Positions 1 to 10,600 of a stretch of DNA of 64,000 bases are shown here, one piece after another. Source of the DNA: Bacteroidales bacterium (GTDB lineage Bacteria > Bacteroidota > Bacteroidia > Bacteroidales > Lentimicrobiaceae); NCBI GenBank assembly GCA_016788045.1, contig JAEUTG010000052.1, positions 28,553 to 92,552 on the forward strand, written 5' to 3'. Below the pieces are notes generated by a model that did no database searches, was not told where the DNA came from, and was given only the letters and a program-made list of their open reading frames with translations. Numbering within the stretch: position 1 is the first letter of the stretch; each line of letters opens with the position of its first letter. The position numbers and the translations under genes were made by a program.

Positions 1-1067
1 CCGGCACCTATCTGTATCGTCTGCTTACAGCCACAAGTGAAAACATAGCTTCATCTTCCTGCCGCACAGGATCAAATGTCGTCACACTTACCGTTGAACA
101 GACTCCACTGCCTGATATTTCATCAAACCATCCCGCATGTACCGGCGATGACCTTCATCTCACGGCGGCAGCCGGAGCATCATCCTACTTCTGGACAGGC
201 CCCGCAAACTTCAGCAGCAGTCTTGCAGCTCCGGTCCTCGCTAACTTAACCGCCATCAACAACGGCTTTTATCGGTTAACACTGATATCTGATGCGGGTT
301 GCACCGGGAAAGATTCCGTGTACATTGAAGTTAACGAACGTCCGGTCGCCTATGCAGGTGAGGATACTGACATCTGTGAAGGGACTGCTGCCTTCCTGAA
401 CGGAACTGGTGGCGAAACGTATTTATGGACCCCGGGTGTTTCGTTGAACGATTCCACCATTTCGACACCGGTCGCCAAACCAGCCGATTCGACACTCTTT
501 GCACTCACTGTCAGCAATGGCCGGTGTTCCGACACCGATTCCGTTTACGTAAATGTATGGAAAGCCCCTGCCTCTGATGCCGGAGTTGATCAGAAAATAT
601 ATGAAGGCACTACCGTTCAGCTCAACGGGAAAAGTTCCGGGACTGATGTAATGTATTACTGGACGCCCGGAAATCTGGTATCCGATCCCAACATCCTGAA
701 ACCGGAGGCTTCACCTACTGAAGACATCAGCTTTACCCTGCATGTGGTATCTGCTCATGGCTGTGGAGAAGCAACTGATGAGGTGTTTATCAGGGTTTAT
801 AAAAAGGTCAGTATACCCAATGTATTCTCACCTAACGGAGACGGGATAAACGATGCATGGGAAATTGAAAATCTGGATACTTATCCTGAAGCTGATCTTA
901 TTGTTTTCAACCGCTACGGTCAAACAGTTTTCAGCAGTAACGGATACACTGCAGCCTGGGATGGTAAAACCTCCGGGACTACATTGCCTTCGGGTACCTA
1001 TTTTTACGAGATCGATCTTAAAACAGGCCTGGGTAATCCTTCAGGTTGGGTGGTTATTCTAAGGTAA
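1..1067 (+). CDS. C-terminal part of a CHU_C/gliding-type T9SS surface protein (truncated by window start)
   Basis: The reading frame is open from the codon at base 3 to a TAA at 1065-1067, so about 354 residues of a larger protein are visible. Repeated Ig/PKD-like modules are rich in Cys, Ser and Thr (for example CSDTDSVYVNV and GCGEATDEVFIRVY). The last 85 residues form the gliding-motility-associated C-terminal domain: IPNVFSPNGDGINDAW, then VFNRYGQTVF and WDGKTSGTTLPSGTYFY. In this family the domain sends the protein through the type IX secretion system (type B signal) to the cell surface, where such proteins act as adhesins. The PorP/SprF gene follows at once, the usual partner arrangement for this protein type. 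The N-terminus and total size are unknown. Confidence 0.9.
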   Translation, partial: GTYLYRLLTATSENIASSSCRTGSNVVTLTVEQTPLPDISSNHPACTGDDLHLTAAAGASSYFWTGPANFSSSLAAPVLANLTAINNGFYRLTLISDAGCTGKDSVYIEVNERPVAYAGEDTDICEGTAAFLNGTGGETYLWTPGVSLNDSTISTPVAKPADSTLFALTVSNGRCSDTDSVYVNVWKAPASDAGVDQKIYEGTTVQLNGKSSGTDVMYYWTPGNLVSDPNILKPEASPTEDISFTLHVVSAHGCGEATDEVFIRVYKKVSIPNVFSPNGDGINDAWEIENLDTYPEADLIVFNRYGQTVFSSNGYTAAWDGKTSGTTLPSGTYFYEIDLKTGLGNPSGWVVILR

Positions 1068-1087
1068 GAGAAGGAGGGATGGAAAAA

Positions 1088-2116
1088 ATGAACAGAAAAC
1101 AGGTGAAAGCAGCGGAGATATCGTTCGTATTCCTGCTGTGGTTAAGCATTCCGGTGGTTGCCCAGCAGAAACCACAGTATACTCAGTACATCCTCAACCA
1201 ATACGTGCTGAATCCGGCACTTACAGGGATAGAGAATTACACAGACATCAGGATCAGCCACAGAAACCAATGGGCAGGCTTGAGCGGTGCACCTCAGACT
1301 ACCTACCTCACAGCGCATATGCCGATAGGAAAGAAAGATTACCGCACAACAGCCACTTCGGCAGGCATACCCGGACTCTCCAATAATGTGGCTTATCGTT
1401 CAGCTGCAAAACCACACCATGGCATCGGTATTCAGGTAGTCAATGATGAATCAGGCCCATTGAGCACCGTAAATGCTCTTGTAACCTATGCGTATCATAT
1501 CGGAATAACCGAAAAGCTAACACTCTCTGCCGGATTCGGAGCCGGAATCAACCGGCTGAACCTGAATGTGTCGATGCTTGACTTTAACAGCAGTGAAACC
1601 GACCCGGTAACCAGCAACGGACAGTACTTCAATTCAACTAAGCCCGATCTGTCATCTGGCTTGTTCCTCTATTCAAACAGGTTTTTTGCAGGAATTTCTG
1701 CCTTGCAGATTATCCCTTCATCACTCAGCATCACAGAGACTTCGGTTTCAGAAAATCAGGACGGGTTATCTGTTCCCCATCTGTTCGGCACAGCAGGTTA
1801 CCGTTTCAACCTGAACAACGATTTCAACCTGATTACTTCCATGCTGGTAAAATATGTATCCCCTGCTCCGGTCAGCATTGATGCAAACGCAAAATTTCAG
1901 TATCGCAACCTTTTGTGGGTTGGAGCCGGCTACAGACTGAATGACGGTTTTTCAGGCATGGTCGGTCTGAACATCTCCCCTGCACTGAGTCTGGGATATT
2001 CGTACGACAGCCGCACAGCTTCACTCCTATCGGGAGGCGTCAGAACTCATGAGATTGTAATCGGATTCAACCTTGGCAACAAATACAATGAAGGCTGTCC
2101 GGGACTGCGCTGGTAA
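1088..2116 (+). CDS. PorP/SprF-family T9SS outer-membrane protein
   Basis: About 342 residues: a signal peptide (hydrophobic FVFLLWLSIPVVA, cleavage near VAQQ) and the family signature QKPQYTQYILNQYVLNPA followed by NQWAGL, as in PorP/SprF. These proteins are outer-membrane barrels needed for export or anchoring of the neighbouring CHU_C surface protein, here 1-1067. An AGGAGG at 1072-1077 gives 10 nt spacing to the ATG at 1088. The ATG at 1079 in the same frame is too close, and the frame also extends to a TTG at 1046 inside the upstream gene, so 1088 is preferred but not proven. The two genes almost touch and are probably co-transcribed. Confidence 0.88.
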   Translation: MNRKQVKAAEISFVFLLWLSIPVVAQQKPQYTQYILNQYVLNPALTGIENYTDIRISHRNQWAGLSGAPQTTYLTAHMPIGKKDYRTTATSAGIPGLSNNVAYRSAAKPHHGIGIQVVNDESGPLSTVNALVTYAYHIGITEKLTLSAGFGAGINRLNLNVSMLDFNSSETDPVTSNGQYFNSTKPDLSSGLFLYSNRFFAGISALQIIPSSLSITETSVSENQDGLSVPHLFGTAGYRFNLNNDFNLITSMLVKYVSPAPVSIDANAKFQYRNLLWVGAGYRLNDGFSGMVGLNISPALSLGYSYDSRTASLLSGGVRTHEIVIGFNLGNKYNEGCPGLRW

Positions 2117-2494
2117 AAAAAAGTCAGAGACGGAGATTTACATTTCACCTCGGATCAGGTGCGGTTCAACGTTGCAATGTGCTGGTTCACCCAGAACCCC
2201 TTGTTCATCCATATCCTCATGTTTACTTTTATCAGCGTAGTATCTTCAGCACTTTGGTTGGTGGTGAATTTAACTGCGAACTTGAAAGAAAGAGCCTGCC
2301 TCTGACAGCCATGACCGGTTTGTTACGGGACCCTGCCCGTTGACCCTCCGCTTCAGCTGTAACTGAGGCAGCTTTTTTTTATGCTTTTCCGTTCAGCAGC
2401 CTTTAAATACCTTCCAGGGATAAAAAACGGGAATTCGTAATATTGGTTTTTCCGGTGTAAAGGCATCCGCTTTATTTTGCAGAAAAAAAGCACG
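2117..2494. other. Intergenic region without a gene
   Basis: 378 bases between the PorP/SprF gene and the next coding region. No convincing ORF or RNA gene was found. A weak stem with a T-run near 2351-2380 is listed separately. Confidence 0.5.
2351..2380 (+). terminator. Possible Rho-independent terminator after PorP/SprF
   Basis: CTTCAG at 2351-2356 can pair with CTGAGG at 2363-2368 (one G-U), or AGCTG (2355-2359) with CAGCT (2369-2373). Eight T follow from 2373. Both stems are short, so this is a weak call. Confidence 0.4.
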
Positions 2495-3583
2495 ATGAAA
2501 ACAGCCCTGGTTATTCTACTGATTCTTCACGGACTTATTCATTTGCCGGGTTTTCTGAAAGCATACCAGATTGTTGCTTTTGAGCAGCTCAGCCTTCCGA
2601 TCGGGAAAACCGCAGGGGTATTCTGGCTGTTGGCTGCCCTTTTGTTTCTGCTGGCTGCTCTGGCCTTCCTTGCCGGAAATACACTTTGGTGGCTTCCGGC
2701 AACTGCAGCCGTTGCCATTTCGCAGGTGTTGATTCTGGGTAGCTGGAGCGATGCACGGTATGGCACTGTGCTGAATATTCTTATTGCATTAATGATTGCA
2801 GGTGGCTTCGGCATGTGGAAATTCCATCAATCCTACAGGAACGACTTTAAGGCAGGTTTGCTTCGTCAGCATCATAACACTCCCGCTGTTGTAACAGAAG
2901 CCGACCTTGTACATCTGCCTGAACCGGTTCAGAAGTACCTCAGATATTCCGGGGTCGTCGGCCAGCCAAGGATCAACTCCATCAAAATCAATATGGATGG
3001 CAGGATGAGGGAAAAGGGGAAAGACTGGTTCAGTTTCACATCGGAGCAGTATAATTTTTTTGACATACCGGCACGATTGTTTTACATGACCGGCAAAATC
3101 AAAGGAATTGATGTTCCGGGATACCACAGGTACCTGAATGGAACTGCAAGCATGCGCATACGCCTTTTCGGACTTTTTCCTGTTGTGGAACAAGAAGGGG
3201 TAAAACTGGATCAGGCTGAAACCGTGACCCTCTTTAACGACATCTGCCTCCTGGCCCCGGCTGCACTCACCGACAAACGCATCAGCTGGTCAGAAGGCGA
3301 CAGCCTGAGTTGCCTGGCCACCTTCAGGGTGAACAAAATCAGCATTTCGGCGAAGCTGATCTTCAATGAGCAGGGACAACTGATCAACTTCATTTCAGAT
3401 GACCGCTATGCATTGAAGGGAGATGGAATGCAGCAATTCCGGTTCTCCACTCCCGTAAAGGCATATCGCATCGTGAACGGGTTTCCGCAAGTATCAGAAG
3501 GTTCAGCTGTCTGGCATTATCCTGATGGAGAATTTGAATACGGGCAGTTTAACATCCGATCCATAGAGTACAATTGCAAATAA
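2495..3583 (+). CDS. Membrane protein with DUF6544-like C-terminal domain
   Basis: About 362 residues. The first 110 hold three to four hydrophobic helices (LVILLILHGLIHLPGF, VFWLLAALLFLLAALAFL, WWLPATAAVAISQVLIL, VLNILIALMIAGGF). A soluble domain follows that starts LPEPVQKYLRYSGVVGQP, a pattern I associate with the DUF6544 family, and runs through SFTSEQYNFF and VPGYHRYLNG to the end. The function of this family is not known; the soluble part is probably a lipid- or polyketide-binding-like beta fold (inference). The frame opens with a TTG at 2477, but the ATG at 2495 puts the signal-like helix at the N-terminus. No obvious operon partner. Confidence 0.7.
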   Translation: MKTALVILLILHGLIHLPGFLKAYQIVAFEQLSLPIGKTAGVFWLLAALLFLLAALAFLAGNTLWWLPATAAVAISQVLILGSWSDARYGTVLNILIALMIAGGFGMWKFHQSYRNDFKAGLLRQHHNTPAVVTEADLVHLPEPVQKYLRYSGVVGQPRINSIKINMDGRMREKGKDWFSFTSEQYNFFDIPARLFYMTGKIKGIDVPGYHRYLNGTASMRIRLFGLFPVVEQEGVKLDQAETVTLFNDICLLAPAALTDKRISWSEGDSLSCLATFRVNKISISAKLIFNEQGQLINFISDDRYALKGDGMQQFRFSTPVKAYRIVNGFPQVSEGSAVWHYPDGEFEYGQFNIRSIEYNCK

Positions 3584-3664
3584 GCAATACACGTGGTATT
3601 CTGACCACAGCAGCATGCCCGCATTCCTGCCGGTTTGCTGCACTGTGAAGCTGAAGAGGCCGGC

Positions 3665-5887
3665 TTATGGCATCAGTACAAATTTTTCTGAGCTAACCCT
3701 ATGAGGTGTCCTGAGTGTGAGAATGCAGGCTCCCTGGTTCAGCGCCGCTTTCAGCTTACCGGTATCAAGTTGTACATCGTGTATTCCTGAAGGAAAATCC
3801 TTCCTGAACAGAACGAACGAATTTCCTTCCAGATCGTAGACGCAGGCTTCAACAAAGCAACTCCGTTCTAATCTGAATCGCAGAAATCCGCTTTCGTCCA
3901 ATGGATTCGGGCTAATGGTTACAATGACTGTTCCAGGCTTAGCACCGGAGACCGGATCAGGAACAGCAGTGGCCGTTACATCCTGGGCAACCAGCAACCT
4001 GTTGGAGCCCCCACCCAGCACATACCCTCCGTTGATTGACTGAATCGAATGAACTCCCCCGGTTCCACCCGGAGAAACCGATGAAAACGGCACCGGGCAG
4101 ATTGTCCAGGTGAAGCCACCATCCGTTGATTCATAAAACCCATTGAAGCCCGGATACACCGCTCCGATGCGATTTCCGGCCCCTCTGGAAAAATGCCTTA
4201 TCTGTGAATCAGAAACTTTTGTCCAGTGTAAACCTCCGTCAGAGGTACGGTGAATTCCTGCGTCAGATCCGATAACTGCAACCAGTCCATTGCTGGCATC
4301 GAGCCAGCACATATCGGTTATAAACCCATTGATACTCACTCCGGTGAGAGGCGTCCAGGTAAGCCCTCCATCGTTGGTACTGTAAAAAAACGAAACATTG
4401 TTAATATCGTAAGATACATAGCCATGGTTCTCGTCCGGGAATGCCACACAGGCCAGGTACAGGCTGTTTGAAGGAAGGCCCCCTCCTACTACCGACCAGG
4501 TTACTCCCTGATCAGTACTTCGGTAAACATTGCCACCACCACCAGAGGCAATGGTATAGGTTCCCACAAAAAAGCGGTCCTGCGCCGGCATGGCAAAATT
4601 TACCACCCGGTAGTCAGCCGGCAGGGCAGCACTTCCCCAGCTGCTGCCTCCGTCGTGGGTGTACCGGATATCCTGATAGGAGCCGGCCAGGCCAAACTGG
4701 TTGCCAAAAAAAGCAATGTCGGTTATCCAGCGCAATCCGGGCGTTTGGTCAGGAATAACCCAGGAATCCCCGTTGTCATCGCTGCGGTAAAAGGTCTGGT
4801 TAGCCGTACCTGAATTGGGCTGATTGTTCGCAAACAACGTTCCGTCAGCACTTTTTCCAATCACAGTGACCGGAGCCACAGGAAACACGGCCAGATTCTC
4901 CGAGGTATTCACAATAGTGGCACCTTCATCAGCTGTATAGAGAATATCCCCGATCTCGGTACCGAAAAATATCCGGTCTCCGTTTTTCACCAGACAAGCT
5001 GAACCGGTTGAATTTCTGTCGTAAATTTCTGTCCAGTTCAGGCCAGCATCCGTGGTTTCCCACAATTCAGAGCCCTCGCCGAAGGTTACCGAAAACCAGT
5101 GGAGTTCGTCCAGAATCAGAGTTCTGAACCGATAGTCTATACCGGTAACTTGCTGAGTGTAAGTCCAGTGATCACCACCATCTGTGGTTTTCCAGTAACC
5201 GAAATCCTGAACGGCATAACCCGTGTTTTCATTTGTGAAATAAACTTCATTCACGCCGAAAATATAGGGCACTTCTATTTCCGACCAGGTTTCGCCTCCA
5301 TCCAGGGTCCTGAAAAACATGTCGTCTCCGACAACATACGCTTCATTCGCACTTCTCCAGAGGTGGTGCCGGGCATAACCGTTCCCTCCGGGCCCACGGT
5401 CTTCCCAGGTGATACCATCGTCGAACGACACCATAACCCTGCCATTCTGGCCGGCAGCAGAAATCCCACCCCCGGGAATGTCGGTAAGGTCATAAAGCCT
5501 TCCTGTGCCGTCCAGGTACATCCCGCTCCAGTTGGCACCTTCATCGGTACTTCTGAGGATTGTTCCCTGATCACCGGAAACAATCAGCGTACCCTCATTC
5601 GTGATCAGAATATCATAAAGATCGCTGCATAGGCTGTCATTCTGCCTGATTATGACCCAGTTTTCTCCTGAATCGGAAGTTTCCAAGATGCTTCCGCAAC
5701 CGGTCACTGCCCAACCTTTCACATTGTCAATAAAAGCAATGCCATACACCTGATTGCCCTGAGGAGACGGATGCCCCCAATGAAATACAAATTCCTGGGA
5801 CCGGGTTTCCTGCGCATACAGGATAAACATGAGGCCCATTACCAATCTGGTAAAGCCTGAATGCAATATACTGGCTATACGGTTCAT
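3665..5887 (-). CDS. Secreted Ycf48/sortilin-like beta-propeller with T9SS type A signal
   Basis: 740 residues: a signal peptide at the N-terminus (VMGLMFILYAQETRSQ), then at least ten repeats of the Ycf48/BNR kind carrying Ser/Thr-Asp-Asp/Glu-Gly-Gly-x-x-Trp (TSDSGENW, STDEGANW, TLDGGETW, TTDGGDHW, STDQGVTW, STNDGGLTW, TSDGGLHW, STDGGFTW). The last 80 residues (from VTISPNPLDESG to SSEKFVLMP) look like a type A T9SS sorting domain, so export to the surface or medium is expected. The substrate is unknown. It stands alone on the minus strand; both neighbours are on the plus strand. Confidence 0.82.
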   Translation of the reverse strand: MNRIASILHSGFTRLVMGLMFILYAQETRSQEFVFHWGHPSPQGNQVYGIAFIDNVKGWAVTGCGSILETSDSGENWVIIRQNDSLCSDLYDILITNEGTLIVSGDQGTILRSTDEGANWSGMYLDGTGRLYDLTDIPGGGISAAGQNGRVMVSFDDGITWEDRGPGGNGYARHHLWRSANEAYVVGDDMFFRTLDGGETWSEIEVPYIFGVNEVYFTNENTGYAVQDFGYWKTTDGGDHWTYTQQVTGIDYRFRTLILDELHWFSVTFGEGSELWETTDAGLNWTEIYDRNSTGSACLVKNGDRIFFGTEIGDILYTADEGATIVNTSENLAVFPVAPVTVIGKSADGTLFANNQPNSGTANQTFYRSDDNGDSWVIPDQTPGLRWITDIAFFGNQFGLAGSYQDIRYTHDGGSSWGSAALPADYRVVNFAMPAQDRFFVGTYTIASGGGGNVYRSTDQGVTWSVVGGGLPSNSLYLACVAFPDENHGYVSYDINNVSFFYSTNDGGLTWTPLTGVSINGFITDMCWLDASNGLVAVIGSDAGIHRTSDGGLHWTKVSDSQIRHFSRGAGNRIGAVYPGFNGFYESTDGGFTWTICPVPFSSVSPGGTGGVHSIQSINGGYVLGGGSNRLLVAQDVTATAVPDPVSGAKPGTVIVTISPNPLDESGFLRFRLERSCFVEACVYDLEGNSFVLFRKDFPSGIHDVQLDTGKLKAALNQGACILTLRTPHRVSSEKFVLMP

Positions 5888-6063
5888 TTTATATTTAGTT
5901 ATTTATATATATGATATAACGAAACCACCATCACAAAGTTCAGATAACTTATAAATTAACTGTTTTAAACACTTCTGGTTATACGGTTCTGAATTGAAGG
6001 CCTGGCTTACCAGTACGGCATTCTCCAAATATTGTAAGCAGCATATAACGGGGCTGATTATTT

Positions 6064-6094
6064 TTTGCATAGTGATGAAAAGGATCTACTTTTG
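6064..6094 (+). promoter_or_regulatory. Bacteroidota-type promoter for the 6176 gene
   Basis: TTTG at 6064-6067 (-33 element) and TACTTTTG at 6087-6094 (-7 element TAnnTTTG) are separated by 19 nt, the usual spacing. The coding start is 82 nt downstream. Confidence 0.6.
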
Positions 6095-6175
6095 AAAGCT
6101 GAAAACAATTTACCGTTTCGCATAGGCCTATTTAACTCCTGAATAAACTATTCATTTTTATATAAATTAATCGAT

Positions 6176-7444
6176 ATGAAATACACACAGATACTTCTGA
6201 TAGTCGTTCTTATACTTTCCGGAAAACCATCCTGGTCGCAGGAAAAATTCAGGCCCGGATTCATTATTACCGCTCAGCAGGATACCATAAATGGATTCAT
6301 CCGCTATAAATCAGACCAGACAGCTTCGGTATCCTGCCACTTCATGAAAACGGCTGAAAATGAGGCCAAGGAATACCTACCCACCACCATTAATGCATAC
6401 GGCTTTCAGGAAGGAAAATTCTATATCTCAAAAACGGTGATGCAGGAAGGAAAACCAACTGCAGTATTTCTGGAATTTCTGATCAGGGGAGCTGTTAACA
6501 TATACTCACTTACCGACAATACAGGCCCCAGGTATTTTGCAGAAACGGGCAAAGATGGTCTGATAGAATTGAGTGAACCTGAGCGGGTTGTCAGAACCGA
6601 TAGCGGTAACTTCTTTGTAAACTCAAAATACAGGGGCAAGCTGAGGGTTATTATGAGTTCTCATCCTGAGATACAACCTTCAATCGAGAAAACCACATTG
6701 CAGCCAAAGCAGCTGATCAGGTTGGCAAAAGAATATCACCAGCTCGCGTGTCCGGATGAAACCTGCATTGTTTTTGAGCGCAATTTCAAACCAGTCACCG
6801 CCGGGTTTTCGCTGGGTGGCGGAATCACCTTAAGAAAACTGAATCTGGCTAACAAACTTGTAACTGACTTTGAAGCAGGATACAATTCAGTTTTCAATGT
6901 TTCTGTAAAAAACCTCTTTTCTTCCGATGAACGATTCAGCCTTGAAACCGGGATCGGTTACAGCAGCAACAACAAATTTACCTTCAGGAACAGTGAAGCC
7001 GAAAATCAATCCCAAAAAGTGACCTATTCCGGGAAAGTGTATTACATCAATCCATTTGAAGACCGATACATCAGTGACCTGTTCATCAAGGTAACAAAAA
7101 TGGAAGTTGAAACCAGGTACTCACTGCTGACTGTTCCACTCAGCCTCAAGTATACACTCAACACAGGGAAAATCAGGCCATCTGCGGGCATCGGCGGTGT
7201 GATCAGTTTCGTATCCAGTCAGAACAAGGACCTGCATTATCATTACTTCTCCGATGCCTTAGGGAATACGTTCCCATCCAGGGTCGGCGGACTGTTGCTT
7301 CAGCTCTCTGCAGACTTCAAAACCGGGAATGCAGGTTTTGTCGGCCTGGGATTGAAGTATCTTTATGAGTCAAACTTCGGCAACCCAAATGAGTTTCTGG
7401 TTATGAACAGCCTGCATTTTAATCTTACCTACACATTCAGATAA
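6176..7444 (+). CDS. Outer-membrane beta-barrel protein, unassigned
   Basis: 422 residues with a signal peptide (ILLIVVLILSGKPSWSQ). The first half is a soluble domain with a DTINGFIRYKS segment, a pattern seen at the start of many Bacteroidota proteins of unknown role. The second half, from about residue 205, has alternating strands and glycine-rich turns (GFSLGGGITLRKLNL, SLETGIGYSSNN, PSAGIGGVISFVSS) and ends in a strand with a terminal aromatic pattern (FNLTYTFR), as in outer-membrane barrels. Two internal Cys (LACPDETC) may pair. A promoter lies directly upstream and no partner gene is evident, so the gene is probably monocistronic. Confidence 0.7.
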   Translation: MKYTQILLIVVLILSGKPSWSQEKFRPGFIITAQQDTINGFIRYKSDQTASVSCHFMKTAENEAKEYLPTTINAYGFQEGKFYISKTVMQEGKPTAVFLEFLIRGAVNIYSLTDNTGPRYFAETGKDGLIELSEPERVVRTDSGNFFVNSKYRGKLRVIMSSHPEIQPSIEKTTLQPKQLIRLAKEYHQLACPDETCIVFERNFKPVTAGFSLGGGITLRKLNLANKLVTDFEAGYNSVFNVSVKNLFSSDERFSLETGIGYSSNNKFTFRNSEAENQSQKVTYSGKVYYINPFEDRYISDLFIKVTKMEVETRYSLLTVPLSLKYTLNTGKIRPSAGIGGVISFVSSQNKDLHYHYFSDALGNTFPSRVGGLLLQLSADFKTGNAGFVGLGLKYLYESNFGNPNEFLVMNSLHFNLTYTFR

Positions 7445-7587
7445 AAACCAGCCTCAGAAAGCAATCAAACAGCAGCCACTATTCACTTATCTGACTGCTA
7501 TTCAAACAGATAAGGAAAGTCAATTCAAGGAAGCAACCTATCAATTTTTTCGTGTCTTATTGTGGGTAGTTATCATCAAATTAGATT

Positions 7588-7595
7588 TATATTTG
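7588..7595 (+). promoter_or_regulatory. -7 element upstream of the C25 gene
   Basis: TATATTTG matches TAnnTTTG exactly and lies 49 nt before the preferred start codon at 7645. No good TTTG was seen at the -33 distance, so the promoter is only half supported. Confidence 0.45.
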
Positions 7596-7644
7596 AGGCT
7601 GCTTTTGTTATCCACCGATGTTGTTCTTTCATAATCACATTTTC

Positions 7645-10600
7645 ATGGCCAGAAAATTATTCCTCCTCCTGCTGTTTTCATCCGTATTGACGCAAGTTCT
7701 CAGGGCTGAGTGGGTTTCGCTCAACAGAAACAAAGCAGCAAATACACCCCCAAATGTTACCGTATTAAGCAGCGATAATCTGGGAACTACCTTCAAGGTC
7801 GAGCTTTCAGGATTTGAACTCAGCAATGTCAATGATAACGGCAGAACCTATCAGCACCTTGATTTAATGTCAGGCACATTTCTTTCAGAGAAAGGCAACC
7901 CGGCGTTACCGTTTATTGCCAACATCCTGGCTATCCCCGAGCAGGCAGACCTTTCAATCGAGGTCATTGAAACCGGGTTTGTCCACAGTTTCAGCAATGT
8001 GCACATAGCTCCCGCAGTTCAGAGCCAATGGGAAGGAAAACCGGCCTCAGCAATGGTTGAAAATCCTGAAACGTATTTATCAAAAGGAATTTTTCCTGAG
8101 AACCTTGCTGCCGCAGACCCACCTTCTGTCTTCAGGGATTTCAGGATCGCCCGGGTTTCGGTATTCCCGGTCAGGTATCTTGCCTCAGCAAACGAGATCC
8201 GTGTTGCTGAATCGGTAACAATCCGGGTGAATTACAGCAAAGGATTGTCAGTTAACCCGAAATTAACTCCCAGAAAGAAAATTTCTCCTTCTTTTGGGAA
8301 AATCTACCGGAGTACCATCCTGAATTATGAAGAGATGCTTCAGATGCAATACCGGGGAGTAGAAGAAGGACATGATGTGATGCTCTGTATCATGCCGGAT
8401 AACTTCGTGACCAGTTTTCAGGCTTATGCAACCTGGAAAAGGCAGTCAGGTATTGACATTCACATTACAAAATTCAGCGATATCGGGGCAAATGCCACCA
8501 ATCCGGCACCCATCAAAAATCACATAACCGATGCTTACAACAACTGGGAGAATCCACCAACTTACGTGCTGCTGGTTGGTGACGACGGTAAATTCCCCAA
8601 GAAGATCGCCACTTACCCTGATTACTCATTTCCGTGGGACGAGTATTTTGTAACCGTAGATGGTTCTGATTTTATGCCGGACATCATGGTGGGAAGGTTT
8701 ACCAATGAGACCGATTTCACGCTGAAAGTTATGGTTAACAAGTTCAAGCAGTATGAAACAGCCCCTTATGTCAGCGATCCGGCCTGGTTTAAGAAGGGAG
8801 TGTGCTGTTCAAACAATGCTTACGCATCGCAGGTATACACCAAGCGGATAGCAGCCAATCTGATGCTGAATGAAGGCGGGTTTACCAGTGTGGATACGCT
8901 GATGAGTGATGGCGATTTCTGGACAGGCACGCCTTGCACTTACGACCTGGAAGATGTGACCTCAGCCATAAATGAAGGGAGAAGTTACCTGAACTACCGC
9001 GGAGAAGGCTGGTCGTCAGGCTGGTCGGCCAACTGCTATAGTTTTCAGACAACCGATGTTACCAGCCTTTCAAACGGGCAGAAAATGCCATTTGTAACGA
9101 GTATCGGATGTGGTGTCGCCATGTTTGATGCCAGTGAAGGTAACTGTTTTGGCGAAGAATGGGTTGAATCAGGAACCCTGACCTCCCCCAAGGGTGCTGC
9201 CTGTTTTATCGGGCCAACATCCAACACCCATACCACCTACAACAACTATATCGACAGGGGAATCTATGTCGGGATGTTCCGCGAAGGCCTCGACACACCC
9301 GGTGAAGCTATGATGAGGGGTAAGCTGTACATGTACAATCAGTTCGGGCCATACGATTCTTACGTAGAATACCATTACAAGATCTACTGTATTCTGGGCG
9401 ATCCAAGCATCCACATATGGAAAGACCTGCCCCAGCTTGTTACGTGTAACTATCCTGCATCCATCAACGTTGGTGACAATCACCTGCAGATTGATGTTTC
9501 ACATCTCTCATCCGGACAGCCGGTAAGCAATGCCCAGGTGTGTATTACCGGTGCTGAATTATTTGCCACAGCCTATACCAACGAACAAGGGATTGCTGTT
9601 ATCGACTGTGTTCCGGAAGATGAAGAAACACTCACCCTGATTGTCAGGGGGGGCAATGTGATTCCTTTCCAGGGACAAATCGTTGTAACAAGACCAACTG
9701 TACTGGTGATGCCTCAGAACAATCCGGCAACCGACGACCTGGATGGGAACAACGACGGACTGTTAAACCCCGGGGAACTTTGTTCGATCAGTTATGTACT
9801 TAAAAACTGGGGAAGCGGAACCGCGTCCAACGTCCAGGGGGTGCTTACCTTGCTGACACCGGAATTGGCCGAAGTCGTTACCACAAGCCCTGTTAATTTC
9901 GGGAATATTGCCCCGGGTAGCACAGGTTCAGGAAACCCCTTTCAGTTTCAAATCAAACCGGATTGTCCGGTTGGCGGAATCTTGAGATTCAACCTGCACA
10001 TTACCAGCACCAGCGCATCATGGGATTACGTGTTTGAAACAAACGTAAACGGGTGTGAACTGAAAATCAACCAGTCTGTTGTGCACGATTTCGGCTCTGA
10101 TCATCCCGATTACAGGCTGAATCCGGGAGAAACGGCTGCCATTGTATTGCTGGTTGAAAACACCGGACTGGATGCGGCACCCGGCGTTACCGGGATTCTG
10201 AGTTGCAGCAGCCCACACGTTACCATTACCGATGAATTCGGTGTTTTCGGCACCCTGAGTGCGCAGGACACTGCAACCAATGAAATCAATTATTTCAAGA
10301 TTATTGTTTCTACGGATTGCCCCATCGATACCATCATCGATTTTACAGTTGCTTTTACTACAAGCAATGGTCTTTATCCGTTCCAGACTGAAGGTACATT
10401 TTCAATCCCGGTTTCAAGGCTCACCCCATCTGATTATACCGGCCCGGATGAATACGGTTATTATGCCTACGAGAATGGCGATTCATTTTACGATGAGACC
10501 CCGGTATATGACTGGATAGAAATCAACGGTATCGGAACCGCGCTCCCCGGTGTCAATGCATCAGAGTACACCAGAACTGTGAACCTGCCTTTCAGCTTCA

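Noticed and set aside
2117..2350. Structured RNA or riboswitch in the gap after the PorP/SprF gene
   Set aside because: No known riboswitch core pattern could be found; only a weak terminator-like hairpin at the end.
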